Assembly (NCBI RefSeq): GCF_011764425.1
Contig: NZ_BLPF01000002.1
Coordinates: 2,577,587 to 2,641,586 of the forward strand
Reading direction: 5' to 3'
From: Phytohabitans houttuyneae
Lineage (GTDB): Bacteria > Actinomycetota > Actinomycetes > Mycobacteriales > Micromonosporaceae
DNA length: 64,000 nucleotides
Shown here in pieces: positions 1-8,685 of this stretch. A program made the translations under genes and the position numbers. The notes below the pieces were generated by a model. That model made no database searches, had not been told where the DNA came from, and worked only from the letters and a program-made list of their open reading frames with translations. Positions within the stretch are counted from its first letter, which is position 1. Each line of letters starts with the position of its first letter.

Positions 1-255
1 GACAGCCGGCCTGGCCCGCACCCTGCCGCATCTGCTCACGCTGTACTCGTTGCGCCCGGTCAACGCCGCCACCATCGCCGTATCGCATGAGACCGGCCGA
101 CCCGACACCCGCCATCCCTGTCGATCACCCGCAAGCGTCACAACGGATCGCGGTCCGGGTGAGCCTTCTTTGAGTCCGGCGCCGAGTTGGATGGGAGCTG
201 CCGCTGTGCCGGCGGTTGCGGCCTTACCCTATGCGGTCGCCCGGCTCGACCCAGG

Positions 256-370
256 AGCCCGCTCCGGCAGATCTTGGCAAGTTGGCGTCGAGATGGCGCG
301 CCAACTCACCAAGATCTCGACGCTCACGCCGCCCGCGCCCGATCGGCAGTCACAGACCGCGATGACGGTG
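256..370 (+). repeat. Intergenic repeat module B, copy B1 (hairpin)
   Basis: Bases 269-317 form a strong stem-loop: AGATCTTGG and AAGTTGGCG on the left pair with CGCCAACT and CCAAGATCT on the right around a short loop. Conserved flanks are a GAGCCCGCTCCGGC segment before it and a CGATCGGCAGTCACAGACC segment after it. The same unit, inverted, is at 63374-63478, with partial copies at 63165-63205, 63608-63655 and 17645-17690. It is noncoding. It could be a structured RNA, a terminator-like hairpin or part of a non-autonomous mobile element. Confidence 0.75.
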
Positions 371-510
371 CCGGCGGACTCGTGCACTCCCGGCTTGATC
401 TGCAGAAGCACGGGTATGCGTCCTGCCTGGTCAATGCCTTCCCGTGCAGACACCGTGAGCTGGGAAGACACCGGAAGCTCCACGATCTCAACAGCACCCG
501 GGGTTGAGGT

Positions 511-582
511 GGGCGACCGCGGAGGGTGAGGCCGCGGGAGCAACGGTCCGGACCACGACGGGCGTCGCGGTAGCCCGGATCT
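511..582 (-). repeat. Intergenic repeat module A, copy A1
   Basis: This is an inverted copy of a 65-75 bp unit whose core on this strand reads GAGGGTGAGGCCGCGGGAGC, then AACGGTCCGGACCACGACG, then a CGCGGTAGC end. The same core occurs at 6002, 11287 (partial), 17354, 17697, 63031 and 63664, always outside genes. The copy is followed at about 631-653 by a short CACCCTGACG / CAGGTCTCTAG tail also seen beside other copies. Confidence 0.8.
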
Positions 583-649
583 GTTTCGGATTGGAGCTTC
601 TGAACCGGCTACCTACCACGATCGCACCCCACCCTGACGCCACAGGTCT

Positions 650-2587
650 CTAGCTGAACGCCTTCACCTCCAGCAGGCCGACCGACAGGTTGGGCGCGCT
701 CTGCAGGACCACGCGCAGCCGGGTCGTGTTGACCGGCGAGAACGTGACCGTGTTGTAGGCGTTGGCGTTGCGGGTGTACGCGCCCGCGCCCGGTACGTCC
801 ACATAGGAGCTGCCGGTCCAGTACTGCAGGCGCCACGAGGCGGGCAGGTCGATGCCCTGGTTGTCGTCGAAGAAGTACACCTGGACCTGGCTCAGCGCCT
901 GCGCCGACGGCCACGTCAGCTCGGCCCACTGCTCGCCCTGCTGCGGCCACGTGCCCCAGCGGCTGCCCTGGTTGGGTGCGCCGCTGTTGGAGCTGGCCGG
1001 GTCGCCGCCGGTGTTGACGGCGGCGCAGCTCTCCCACGTGGAGGTGTACGAGCAGGACGCGGTCGCCGCCGTGGCCAGGTTGCCGCCGCCGGTGCCGCCG
1101 CCCCCGACCGTGAGCTGGAACGTGCGGGTCACCGGCGTGCTGAGCGCGTCGTAGTCGCGCAGCTCGACGGTGAACGAGTACGTCCCGGCGGCGCTGGGCG
1201 TGCCGCTGATCGTGCCGGTGAAGCGGTCCAGGCTCAGCCCGGCCGGCAGTGCGCCGCCGGTCACCCGCCAGTCGTAGAAGGGCACGCCGCCGCGGGCCGC
1301 GAGGGTCTGCGTGTACGCCTGGCCGGTCGGCGCGTCGGGCAGGCTGGTGGTCACGATCGACGGCGCCAGGAACGGCGTGAGGTTGCGGTTGAGCGGCCAC
1401 CCCGCGTTTTCGGCGACCAGGAGCGCGAGCTTGGTCAGCATCCACCGGCGGGTGGGGAAGAGGTGGGTCCAGCCGCCGCTCTGTCCACTGAGGCGGTCCC
1501 AGTACGGTGACGTGCCGGGAATGTGGTAGCTGCTGTCGAGCGGCACGGTGCGGCCCTGGTACGCGATGACCTCCTGGTCGTTCGCGCCGCTGGTGTTGAC
1601 GTAGTTGCGCATGCCGGCCCAGTCGCTGTGGAAGGCGACCGCGTGGCCGTACTCGTGCATGACGAGGCCGTGCACGTCCAGCACCGAGCCGGCGATCTCG
1701 GTCCGGTACCAGTCCTCGTCCGCGAGCGAGGTGAACAGCTGCTTGCCCGCCTCGTCGTACTCGAAGATCATGGCGGTGGATCGGTGGATCGGTCCGGCCA
1801 CCTGCTGCCCGCCGCGGGTGTGGTACTGGCCGTTGCGCGCCGGATACCCGGTGGAGTAGGGCGTCTGGATCCCGCGGAAGTACACGTACATGCCGTTGTA
1901 GGCCACGTTGTTGGTGACGTTGACCGTGTTCTGCCAGTCGTTGCCGGGCAGGTGGTTGGACTCGGCGCCGGCCGCGACCGTGTCGAACGGCTGCAGGTTG
2001 AAGAACCGGAACCAGTCCTTCACCCCCTCCTCGGCGGCCGTGCGGAAGGCGGCGTTGTTGAAGTACCCGGTGATGGTGTCGTACCGGTAGTCGAAGTTGA
2101 CGGGGATCGTCGGTTCCAGCGCGGTCTTCTGGTCCTGCTGGACCCGGATCGGCATGGTCTGCACGTAGCTCGTGCCGTTGCCCGCGCGGACGGTGAGCCG
2201 CATCGTGTAGAGCTCGTCGGCGCCGGGCGCGCGCTTGGAGTGGATCGCCAGCTTGAAGGTCTTCGCCTCCGAGGAGTTGGCGAACGTCAGCTGCTTGGTG
2301 GCCCCCGTCGCGGTGAGCTGGCTCGGCAGATCCATCATCAGGCGCGAGGTGCCCTCGGCCTTGAGGTCGATGGTCACCGGGAAGGGCACGTCGGTCGGCG
2401 GCCGCACGGTCAGCTCGATGTACGGGTTGGCCAGGTAGCCCTCCCAGTCGACGAGCTTGACGCCGTAGTCGTTGACGACCCGGCCGAACCTGTCGACCAC
2501 CGTGGCCGTACCGACCGCGTGCGCCGGTGTCGCGACGAGCAGGGTGGCGACCAGCACGAGCACGGCGGGCAGGATGGCGCGTCTCAT
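650..2587 (-). CDS. Secreted zinc-metallopeptidase-like protein with putative-Ig and discoidin-like domains
   Basis: A 645-residue protein beginning with a typical Sec signal peptide (MRRA, hydrophobic stretch, AHA cleavage site). The central region carries HEYGHAVAFH, a HExxH zinc-binding site; the third ligand spacing does not fit the standard metzincin motif, so the peptidase clan is unassigned. Around residues 420-500 is a He_PIG-type immunoglobulin-like repeat (LPAGLSLDRFTGTISGTPSA). The last ~145 residues resemble an F5/8-type carbohydrate-binding domain. It starts 10 bases after a sugar ABC permease on the same strand and is probably the last gene of that operon. A role in releasing glycans or peptides from glycoproteins is inference; the substrate is unknown. 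Confidence 0.75.
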   Translation of the reverse strand: MRRAILPAVLVLVATLLVATPAHAVGTATVVDRFGRVVNDYGVKLVDWEGYLANPYIELTVRPPTDVPFPVTIDLKAEGTSRLMMDLPSQLTATGATKQLTFANSSEAKTFKLAIHSKRAPGADELYTMRLTVRAGNGTSYVQTMPIRVQQDQKTALEPTIPVNFDYRYDTITGYFNNAAFRTAAEEGVKDWFRFFNLQPFDTVAAGAESNHLPGNDWQNTVNVTNNVAYNGMYVYFRGIQTPYSTGYPARNGQYHTRGGQQVAGPIHRSTAMIFEYDEAGKQLFTSLADEDWYRTEIAGSVLDVHGLVMHEYGHAVAFHSDWAGMRNYVNTSGANDQEVIAYQGRTVPLDSSYHIPGTSPYWDRLSGQSGGWTHLFPTRRWMLTKLALLVAENAGWPLNRNLTPFLAPSIVTTSLPDAPTGQAYTQTLAARGGVPFYDWRVTGGALPAGLSLDRFTGTISGTPSAAGTYSFTVELRDYDALSTPVTRTFQLTVGGGGTGGGNLATAATASCSYTSTWESCAAVNTGGDPASSNSGAPNQGSRWGTWPQQGEQWAELTWPSAQALSQVQVYFFDDNQGIDLPASWRLQYWTGSSYVDVPGAGAYTRNANAYNTVTFSPVNTTRLRVVLQSAPNLSVGLLEVKAFS

Positions 2588-2596
2588 AATCGGACC

Positions 2597-3424
2597 TCAG
2601 TTCTTGATGCCGGTGAGCGTTACCCCTTCGATGAAGTAGCGCTGGAGGAAGAAGAAGAGAGCGATGATCGGGGCGATGACGGCGGCGGAGGCGGCCATCA
2701 GGTAGCCCCACTGGGTGATGTAGATGCTCTGGAACGACGCCAGCCCGAGCGACAGCGTGTACTTCTCCTCGTCGTTGAGGTAGATCAGCGGTCCGAGGAA
2801 GTCGTTCCAGGTGCCGATGAAGGTGAAGATGGTGACCACGACGATGGCGGGTTTGGACAGTGGCATGACGACCATCCAGAAGACCCGCCACGGCGAGGCG
2901 CCGTCGATGTAGGCCGCCTCGTCCAGCTCGAACGGGATGGTCAGGAAGAACTGCCGGAGCAGGAAGACGTTGAGCACGCCGCCGCCGGCACCCGCGAACC
3001 AGCTCGGCACGGTCAGCGGGGCGATCGTGTTGACCGCGCCCAGCTCCTGCCACATCACGAAGGTCGGGATCAGCGTCACCGCGTACGGGAGCATCACGCT
3101 GCTGAGCAGGACGGCGAAGGCGACGTTGCGGCCGCGCCAGCGCAGGCGGGAGAAGCTGAACGCGGCCACCGAGCAGGTGAGCACCGTGCCGAGGACGCTG
3201 ATGACCGCGATGACCAGCGTGTTGAGGAAGTAGCGCCCGAACGGCTGTGCGGTGAGCGCCTCGGTGAAGTTCGACCACTGGAACGGGTCGGGTATCCACT
3301 TCGGCGGCGAGACGAACATCTGCGCGTCCTGCATCAGCGCGCTGCGCACCAGCCACACGAACGGCAGGAGCGTCGTGACCGCCCCGGCGCCGAGCGCCAG
3401 GTACAGCGGCGCCCTGGATCTCAC
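2597..3424 (-). CDS. Carbohydrate ABC transporter permease, MalG type
   Basis: A 275-residue inner-membrane permease with about six hydrophobic segments. It carries the EAAYIDGAS...MPLSKPAI signature (EAA loop) that contacts the ATPase. The start chosen is a GTG that overlaps the stop of the upstream permease by 4 bases (GTGA), the usual arrangement for this pair; the frame is open further upstream but that part is antiparallel shadow. It forms the second half of the translocation pore with the product of 3421-4320. No ATPase gene is adjacent; in actinobacteria such systems commonly share one MsiK-type ATPase encoded elsewhere (family knowledge). Confidence 0.92.
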   Translation of the reverse strand: MRSRAPLYLALGAGAVTTLLPFVWLVRSALMQDAQMFVSPPKWIPDPFQWSNFTEALTAQPFGRYFLNTLVIAVISVLGTVLTCSVAAFSFSRLRWRGRNVAFAVLLSSVMLPYAVTLIPTFVMWQELGAVNTIAPLTVPSWFAGAGGGVLNVFLLRQFFLTIPFELDEAAYIDGASPWRVFWMVVMPLSKPAIVVVTIFTFIGTWNDFLGPLIYLNDEEKYTLSLGLASFQSIYITQWGYLMAASAAVIAPIIALFFFLQRYFIEGVTLTGIKN

Positions 3425-4320
3425 CGCGCGCCCGCCATCTCGTAGTAGACCCAGCGCCGGGCGTTGCGGAACAGCAGGAAGGTGACCACCATTATGATCA
3501 TGAAGAGCACCCACGCGAGCGCGCTCGCGTAGCCCATCTCGCTCTCCCGGAACGCCTTGCGGAACAGGTAGTAGACGTAGAAGAGGGTGGCGTTGTGGGG
3601 ACCTCCTTCGGTCATCACGTAGGCCTGGTTGAAGACCTGGAACGTGCCGATGACGCCGACCACCAGGTTGTAGAAGATGGTGGGAGTCATCATCGGCACG
3701 GTCACGTGCCGAAACCGGTGCCACGGGCCGCCGCCGTCCACCGAGACGGCCTCGTAGAGGTGCTGCGGCACGCCCTGGAGACCGGCCAGGAAAATCACCA
3801 TCGTGTTGCCGAAGCCCCACGTGCTCATGACGATCAGCGAAGGGACGGCCATGCTCTCGTCGTAGATCCACATGCCGGTGGGCAGGCCGCCCTGGCGCAG
3901 CAGGGAGTTGAGCAGGCCGAAGTCGGGGTTGAAAATCCAGATCCAGAGGACCACGTTGGCGATCGCGGGCACGAGCGTCGGCAGGTAGAAGACGGTCCGC
4001 CACAGGGGCAGGCCGCGCACCCGCTGGTTGAGCAGCATGGCCACGGCGAACGCGACGACCAGCGACAGCGGTACCGCGCCCAGCGTGTAGTAGGTGGTGG
4101 CGCTCAGGGACTTCCAGAAGAGCGCGTCGTCGGCGAGCGTGGCGTAGTTTTCGGTGCCGACGAAGGACGGCCGGCCGCCGACCTGCCAGTCGGTGAGGCT
4201 GAGCGCGAGGGAGGCGACCATCGGCCCGGCGGTGAAGATGGCGAAGCCGAGGATCGCCGGTACCGCCATCAGCAGGCCCCAGCGCCGCTCCAGGCGGCGC
4301 TGGCCGGAAAGAGCCGGCAT
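3421..4320 (-). CDS. Carbohydrate ABC transporter permease, MalF type
   Basis: A 299-residue membrane protein with an N-terminal cytoplasmic stretch and six predicted transmembrane segments. The EAA loop reads EAVSVDGGGPWHRFRHVTVP, typical of CUT1-family sugar permeases. It starts 4 bases after the binding-protein gene and overlaps the next permease by 4 bases, so the three genes are translationally coupled. The sugar is not identifiable from sequence; the nearby secreted enzymes suggest an oligosaccharide. Confidence 0.93.
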   Translation of the reverse strand: MPALSGQRRLERRWGLLMAVPAILGFAIFTAGPMVASLALSLTDWQVGGRPSFVGTENYATLADDALFWKSLSATTYYTLGAVPLSLVVAFAVAMLLNQRVRGLPLWRTVFYLPTLVPAIANVVLWIWIFNPDFGLLNSLLRQGGLPTGMWIYDESMAVPSLIVMSTWGFGNTMVIFLAGLQGVPQHLYEAVSVDGGGPWHRFRHVTVPMMTPTIFYNLVVGVIGTFQVFNQAYVMTEGGPHNATLFYVYYLFRKAFRESEMGYASALAWVLFMIIMVVTFLLFRNARRWVYYEMAGAR

Positions 4321-4324
4321 CGCG

Positions 4325-5698
4325 TCACAGCTCCTGCGTGTGCTGCCAGCCCCGCATCCTGCTGGTGACCTGCGGGGTGACGGCCTTGAGCACCTCGGCG
4401 GCGGAGCGCTTGCCGGTCTCGATCTCCTGCAGCGCCGGCGTCAGCACGTCACTGTTGATCGCCGAGAGGTTCTTCAGCCGCACCCGCAGGTCCGGCACGC
4501 TGTGGTCGCGCGCGTAGTCCACCACCGCGGTGCGGAACTCGGGCGGGTGCGCGCCGTTCTTCGTCCACGAGTCCACGGCCGCCTGGTCCTCGTAGTACCG
4601 GCGCTCCTGCGGCATCCACAGGCCCTGCGCGTACAGGTCGACGTGGCGCGGGTCGAGGTGGAACGCGAACAGCTCGACCGCCTCTTCCAGGTGCTTGCCG
4701 CCGGCGAAGACCGCCGACGCGCCGGCGACCTGGCTCGTGGTGAACGGCTGCTGGTACCGCGGCAGCACGCCGATGCCGTAGTCCACTTTGCTCTCGTTCA
4801 TGTCCAGCAGGCTCCAGTGGCCGTCGACGACCATGGCCACCCGCTTGGTCTTGAGCAGGATGTTGGTGCCCGGCACGTCGTCGCCGGTGGCCGCGAGCTG
4901 CCCCGGACCGGGCGCCACCCGGTGCTCGTAGATCAGGTCCTGCAGGTTCTGGAAGACCTGGATCGCCTCCGGCGTGTCCAGCAGGCACTTCGTGCCGGTG
5001 GGGTCGGCGAGGTCGGCGCCGTTGCTGCGCAGGAAGCCGTACCAGGCCGCGGCGTACGTGATGCTGCTGGAGATGCCGAACTGCCGCACCCGCTTGGGGT
5101 TGAAGCCGGACTCGTCGGGGTGCCTGCCGCTCTGGTCGACGGTGAGCTTGTACGCGTGGCGCACGAGGTCGTCCCACGTCCACGCGCTGGACGCCTGCGC
5201 CGGCGGCGCGGGGATGCCGGCCTCCTCGACCGCGGATTTGCTGTACCACAACAGCTCGATCTCGTTGGCCGTCGCGACCCCGTGCAGCTTGTCCGGGCCG
5301 TTCCAGAGGTACGCGTCCGGCAGGTACCCCTTCAGCTGCGGGTACTTGTCCAGGTAGGGGAAGAGGTCGACGAGCTTGCCCTGCTCGGCCAGGCGGAACG
5401 ACATCGCCATCGGCACGTAGCCGACGTCGGGCACGCCGCCGCTGGCGACGAGCGTGTTGAGCTTGACGTCGTACTCGTCCGGCGTGAACAGCGGCTTGAC
5501 CTTCGTGCCAGGCTTGCTCTGCTCGAAGGCCTTGAGCATCTTCTCCACGGCCTTCTGCTCGAACGTCGAGCCCCAGTACATGAACTGCAGCTGCAGATCG
5601 GCCGAGGAGCTTTCGTCGCCACAGGCGGCCAGCAGCGGGGCCAGGGCACCGAGGGCGAGAAGCTGACGTCGTTTCATCGTCACGGGCGGCGTGAACAT
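4325..5698 (-). CDS. Extracellular sugar-binding lipoprotein of an ABC transporter
   Basis: A 457-residue CUT1-type solute-binding protein. A hydrophobic signal ends in a lipobox (LLAAC), so it should be lipid-anchored outside the membrane. The start at 5698 has a GGGAG Shine-Dalgarno four bases upstream; an internal ATG at 5677 (MKRRQ) would also give a complete signal peptide but lacks a good ribosome site. It is the first gene of a four-gene operon with two permeases and a secreted protease-like protein. A LacI-like imperfect palindrome lies 86 bases upstream. Confidence 0.92.
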   Translation of the reverse strand: MFTPPVTMKRRQLLALGALAPLLAACGDESSSADLQLQFMYWGSTFEQKAVEKMLKAFEQSKPGTKVKPLFTPDEYDVKLNTLVASGGVPDVGYVPMAMSFRLAEQGKLVDLFPYLDKYPQLKGYLPDAYLWNGPDKLHGVATANEIELLWYSKSAVEEAGIPAPPAQASSAWTWDDLVRHAYKLTVDQSGRHPDESGFNPKRVRQFGISSSITYAAAWYGFLRSNGADLADPTGTKCLLDTPEAIQVFQNLQDLIYEHRVAPGPGQLAATGDDVPGTNILLKTKRVAMVVDGHWSLLDMNESKVDYGIGVLPRYQQPFTTSQVAGASAVFAGGKHLEEAVELFAFHLDPRHVDLYAQGLWMPQERRYYEDQAAVDSWTKNGAHPPEFRTAVVDYARDHSVPDLRVRLKNLSAINSDVLTPALQEIETGKRSAAEVLKAVTPQVTSRMRGWQHTQEL

Positions 5699-5783
5699 GG
5701 GACTCCCAGGTCGTCAACGCGAACGGGGTGTGCCTTGCTACGCGGTCGCCCGGACCGTCGTGGGGAAAACCGTAGGACGTCGA

Positions 5784-5797
5784 TTGATCGCTGTCAA
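5784..5797. promoter_or_regulatory. Possible LacI-family operator upstream of the sugar ABC operon
   Basis: TTGATCGCTGTCAA is an imperfect palindrome with a central CG, the general shape of LacI/GalR-family operators that control sugar uptake in actinobacteria. It lies 86 bases from the start codon of the binding protein. No regulator gene is adjacent, so the assignment rests only on shape and position. Confidence 0.25.
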
Positions 5798-6001
5798 CCT
5801 GTCGGCGACCGTCGGCCATGTCGATCAGGCGCCGCGGCACGCGCTCGCCGTGGGTGCGCGGCGCGTCGTGCTCGTACTCGCTCGTCACCCAGGTGCGCAC
5901 GTTGCCCACCGCCGCCGCGGTGCGCAGCGGAAGGCCCGTCCACTTCGGACAGATGATCGGCGACGCGGCGCGGGGCGGCGGCGTCACGAAGACCCGGATG
6001 C

Positions 6002-6066
6002 GGGCTACCGCGACGTCCGCCGTGGTCCGGACCGTCGCTCCCGCGGCCTCACCCTCCGCGGTCGGT
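6002..6066 (+). repeat. Intergenic repeat module A, copy A2
   Basis: Plus-oriented copy starting GGGCTACCGCGACGTCCG, continuing through TGGTCCGGACCGTCGCTCCC to CTCACCCTCCGCGGTCG. It matches A4 at 17354 and the reverse complements of A1, A5 and A7 almost base for base. It lies between the sugar ABC operon promoter side and the 3' end of the phosphatase gene. It appears without an adjacent module B. Confidence 0.8.
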
Positions 6067-6191
6067 CGCGGTCTCGGACCTGGACCGGGCCTCGCCGGCC
6101 GTCGCAGGTCGGGCTTGGCCCGCCGACCTCCGCGGTGCCCGCGGGAGCGTGCGGTCCGCAGGTGACGCGGACGCGGGTACGGCTTCAGACT

Positions 6192-6746
6192 TCAGACCCG
6201 GACCACCCCGAGCGGCAGGCCGCCGGTCGCGAGCCAGCCCTCGACGCTGCGGGCGTAGGCCGCGACCATCACCGCCTCGGCGCGGTGGCCGGTGATCAGC
6301 TCGGTGGCGGCTGTGGCTGAGTGGCCGCGCAGGCGCAGCACCGCGTACGCCAGCATCACCGAGCGGCGGCGGCCCTGGTGGCAGTGGATGAGCAGGCGTG
6401 CGTCCGGGTCGCCGTCGAGCACCCCGGCGGCGAAGTGGGCGGCGGCCGACCACAGGCGCGGGCGCTGGGGCTGGCCGAAGTCGAGCAGCGGCACGTGCAC
6501 CACCCGGCCCGGCCCGAAGACGGCCCGCTCGGCGGCCAGGTCGCGCGACAGCCAGATCTGTGCCCGCGACCGGCAGTTGACCACGTGGGTGACGCCCTGC
6601 GCGGGCAGCTCGGGCAGGGCGGTGGCGAGCGGCAGGTTGCCGACCGCGATGCGCTCCTCGCCGATCCAGCTCAGCGGGGCCGCGCGCCGGTCGGGCCGGT
6701 ACAGCCGGGTGATGATGTCGTAGTACCGCTCCTGGAACGCCCCCAT
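6192..6746 (-). CDS. Dual-specificity protein phosphatase-like protein
   Basis: A 184-residue cytoplasmic protein with the cysteine phosphatase signature HCHQGRRRS (HCx5R-S) at about residues 120-128 and an upstream aspartate-containing LLDFGQ segment at the usual general-acid position. The fold and length fit the dual-specificity / tyrosine phosphatase family. It may remove phosphate from protein or small-molecule substrates; the substrate cannot be read from the sequence. It stands alone between repeat A2 and the GH5 gene, transcribed on the minus strand. Confidence 0.8.
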   Translation of the reverse strand: MGAFQERYYDIITRLYRPDRRAAPLSWIGEERIAVGNLPLATALPELPAQGVTHVVNCRSRAQIWLSRDLAAERAVFGPGRVVHVPLLDFGQPQRPRLWSAAAHFAAGVLDGDPDARLLIHCHQGRRRSVMLAYAVLRLRGHSATAATELITGHRAEAVMVAAYARSVEGWLATGGLPLGVVRV

Positions 6747-6809
6747 GGACCCAGGTTAAGCCGGGCGGCGAAGCGGCGGGCGCCGAAGCGCCCGCCGCGT
6801 CGGTGCGGG

Positions 6810-8207
6810 TCAGGTGGCCGAGCAGGATAGCGCGGGCGCGCCGTTGCTGCCGGTCCACGAGCCGAGGAAGCCGAAGTTCGTGCTGGCTCCCGCGCCGAGG
6901 TTGCCGTTGTAGCTGACGTTGCGGGCGGTGGCGGTGGCGCCGCCTGTCGTCACCGTCGCGTTCCACGCCTGGGTGACGCGCTGGCCGCTGGGGAACGTCA
7001 GCGTGACGGTCCACCCGGTGATCGCGCTGCCGCCCGCGGTGACGCGGACGTCGCCCTGGAAGCCGCCCGGCCACTGGCCCGTCGACGAGTACGTGGCCGT
7101 GCAGGCCCGGGTGCCCGGCGGCGGGGTGGTGACGGGAGGCGTGGTGACCGGCGGCGTGGTGACCGGCGGCGTGGTGACGGGTGGGGTCGTCACCGGCGGC
7201 GTGGTGACCGGAGGCGTCGTGGTCGGCGGGACGCCGCCGAAGACGGTCGCCTCGCGCGCGGTCGCCTTGATGCCGTTGGCGCCGTTGAAGATGCGCTGGC
7301 CCCACGTGGTGAGCTGGGTGGGGTCGAAGTTGGTGGCCATGTCGAGGATCGGGTCGGTGTTGCCGCTCCACGACCAGCCGAGGTAGCCGATGCCACGCGC
7401 CTGCGCCTCGGCCAGGATCGTGTCGTGGTCCACCTCGCCCGCGTTGAACCGCCAGCCGAACTCGCCGACGACAAGAGGCCAACCGTTCGTCTGGAAACGG
7501 TTGAGGTAGTCGGTGATGCTCGCGGCGGTGTTGAACACCGCGTACATGTGGATGGAGAGCACGGTGTTGCGCTGGGTGTCGGCGTTGAGGATGGTCTGCG
7601 CGTTGTCCCGCATGACGTACTGCCAGTCCTGGCCCCAGTTCGGCGCGTCGACCATCAGCAGGTGCTCGAAGCCGTTGCCGCGCATCTTCTGGATCGCCGC
7701 GGTGGTCGCCGCCGTCCACTGTGCCGCGTTGGTGTTGCCGATCGGCTCGTTGCCGATGTTGATGACGACGTAGTTCTCCTGGCCGACCAGCGCGCTCTTC
7801 TGGCTGACCCAGTAGTTGACCGCCTCGTCGAGGCTGGCGGCCGCGCCCTCCTCGCCGTACCCGGTGGTGTCGTGCACCTCCAGGACGCAGATCATGCGGT
7901 TGGCCTTGCAGAGGTTGACGACGTTGGCGACATCGGTGGAGGGACCCCAACGCTTGCCGCTGCCCAGCACAACGCGCACCGTGTTGGCGCCGAGCGCCTT
8001 GATGTTCGCGAACGCGCTCGTCTGGCCGGTGTACCAGACGTGCGGGTGGTTGACCCCCCGCATGATGAACCGTTGGCCGTTGGCCTCCACGATGTTGGTG
8101 CCGCTGATGTGCAGGCCGACGGCGGCGTCCGCCGGTCTGACGAACATCAGGACGGATGCCGCGGCGGCCACCAGGGCGACGCCGAGGACGGTGAGCTGTC
8201 TTCTCAT
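6810..8207 (-). CDS. Secreted GH5-family glycoside hydrolase (mannanase/cellulase-like) with CBM2
   Basis: A 465-residue exported enzyme. Residues 1-28 form a signal peptide. The catalytic domain (about 30-310) has the GH5 features MRGVNHPH near the N-terminus, INIGNEP with the acid/base glutamate and VVGEFGWR with the nucleophile glutamate; the pattern is closest to bacterial beta-mannanases of GH5. A linker of PPVTT repeats (encoded by 15-bp tandem repeats at about 7131-7215) joins a C-terminal CBM2 cellulose-binding domain with its paired cysteines (RACTATY and LSCSAT). It should bind crystalline polysaccharide and cut mannan or a related beta-glycan. Its promoter lies in 8208-8349. Confidence 0.88.
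   Translation of the reverse strand: MRRQLTVLGVALVAAAASVLMFVRPADAAVGLHISGTNIVEANGQRFIMRGVNHPHVWYTGQTSAFANIKALGANTVRVVLGSGKRWGPSTDVANVVNLCKANRMICVLEVHDTTGYGEEGAAASLDEAVNYWVSQKSALVGQENYVVINIGNEPIGNTNAAQWTAATTAAIQKMRGNGFEHLLMVDAPNWGQDWQYVMRDNAQTILNADTQRNTVLSIHMYAVFNTAASITDYLNRFQTNGWPLVVGEFGWRFNAGEVDHDTILAEAQARGIGYLGWSWSGNTDPILDMATNFDPTQLTTWGQRIFNGANGIKATAREATVFGGVPPTTTPPVTTPPVTTPPVTTPPVTTPPVTTPPVTTPPPGTRACTATYSSTGQWPGGFQGDVRVTAGGSAITGWTVTLTFPSGQRVTQAWNATVTTGGATATARNVSYNGNLGAGASTNFGFLGSWTGSNGAPALSCSAT
7131..7215 (-). repeat. 15-bp tandem repeat encoding a PPVTT linker
   Basis: About six imperfect 15-bp units of the type GGCGTGGTGACCGGC lie in frame in the GH5-CBM2 gene and encode repeated Pro-Pro-Val-Thr-Thr. 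They form the flexible, probably O-glycosylated linker between catalytic and binding domains. Such arrays can vary in copy number between strains. Confidence 0.85.
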
Positions 8208-8349
8208 GACCTACCTCAGGGGAAGGCCCCGGAAGCCCGGGGCAGGAAGGGGTCCGTGAAGGACCCGCTGCTCTCTGCCCGGCTCACAGCGGCCATCAGC
8301 GTAGATCAATGCAGTCGCGGGACGCAACGGCGGCGCCTAGCGTCGCTGG

Positions 8350-8601
8350 ATGATCGTTGAGCTCGCGGTGGCCGAGCCCGGCGCGGGCCCGTACGGCGTC
8401 GCGGCCGGCCCGGACGGCGCGCTGTGGGTCACGCTCGTGCACGCCGGCGGCTTCGCCCGGGTGACCACGGCCGTGGGTGAGGACGGCGGCCTGCGCCACC
8501 ACGACCTGCCCAGCTCCGGCTCGGAGCCGCACGGCGTCACGGTCGGTCCCGACGGCGGGGTCCGGGCGGCGCTGGAGACCGGCGAGGTCGCCCGCGTCTG
8601 A
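8350..8601 (+). pseudogene. Streptogramin lyase-like (Vgb) beta-propeller fragment
   Basis: Only 83 residues, but with clear blade motifs of virginiamycin B lyase-like propellers: PYGVAAGPDGALWVT, then EPHGVTVGPDGGVRAA. The full enzyme has about 290 residues and seven blades, so only about two blades remain and the catalytic histidines of the later blades are absent. It has a start codon but no convincing ribosome site. It is most likely a remnant of a larger gene rather than a functional short protein. No adjoining frame contains the missing blades. Confidence 0.55.
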
Positions 8602-8685
8602 TCGACCGGGGTCAAAACGGTATTCGCGACCACGCACAACGAATTGCGCCATTGCCCGCGGCGGCGAAGATCGCTAAGTTGCTGC

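Larger units (their letters stand above)
1..649. other. Left-edge intergenic region with repeats A and B
   Basis: No gene could be supported here. The first ~150 bases stay open in one plus-strand frame and could be the 3' end of a gene entering from the left, but no family was recognised and the frame runs on into repeat sequence. From about 256 to 582 the region is repeat DNA: a module B copy (256-370) followed by an inverted module A copy (511-582). Bases 631-653 match a short end motif (CAGGTCTCTAG) that also follows the repeat near 17868-17877. The next gene, on the minus strand, ends at 650, so this may be its 3' untranslated region. Confidence 0.5.
5699..6191. other. Intergenic region upstream of the sugar ABC operon
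   Basis: This 493-base gap holds the presumed promoter of the binding-protein operon, a TTGA/TCAA imperfect palindrome at 5784-5797, and a plus-oriented copy of repeat A at 6002-6066. A minus-strand frame is open from 5987 into 5699, but its composition does not convincingly look like a protein and no family was recognised. Confidence 0.5.

Noticed and set aside
609..3356. A 915-codon open frame on the minus strand overlapping the protease and permease genes
   Set aside because: It is an arginine/alanine-rich shadow of the true frames; long antisense or alternate frames are expected at this GC content, and the real genes show clear family motifs.
5699..5987. A possible short minus-strand gene upstream of the sugar-binding protein
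   Set aside because: The frame continues as the shadow of the binding protein, shows no known motif and has no ribosome site; the region is better explained as a promoter.
7131..7215. 15-bp direct repeats as a CRISPR or VNTR locus
   Set aside because: They are in frame and encode the PPVTT linker of the GH5-CBM2 enzyme, with no unique spacers.
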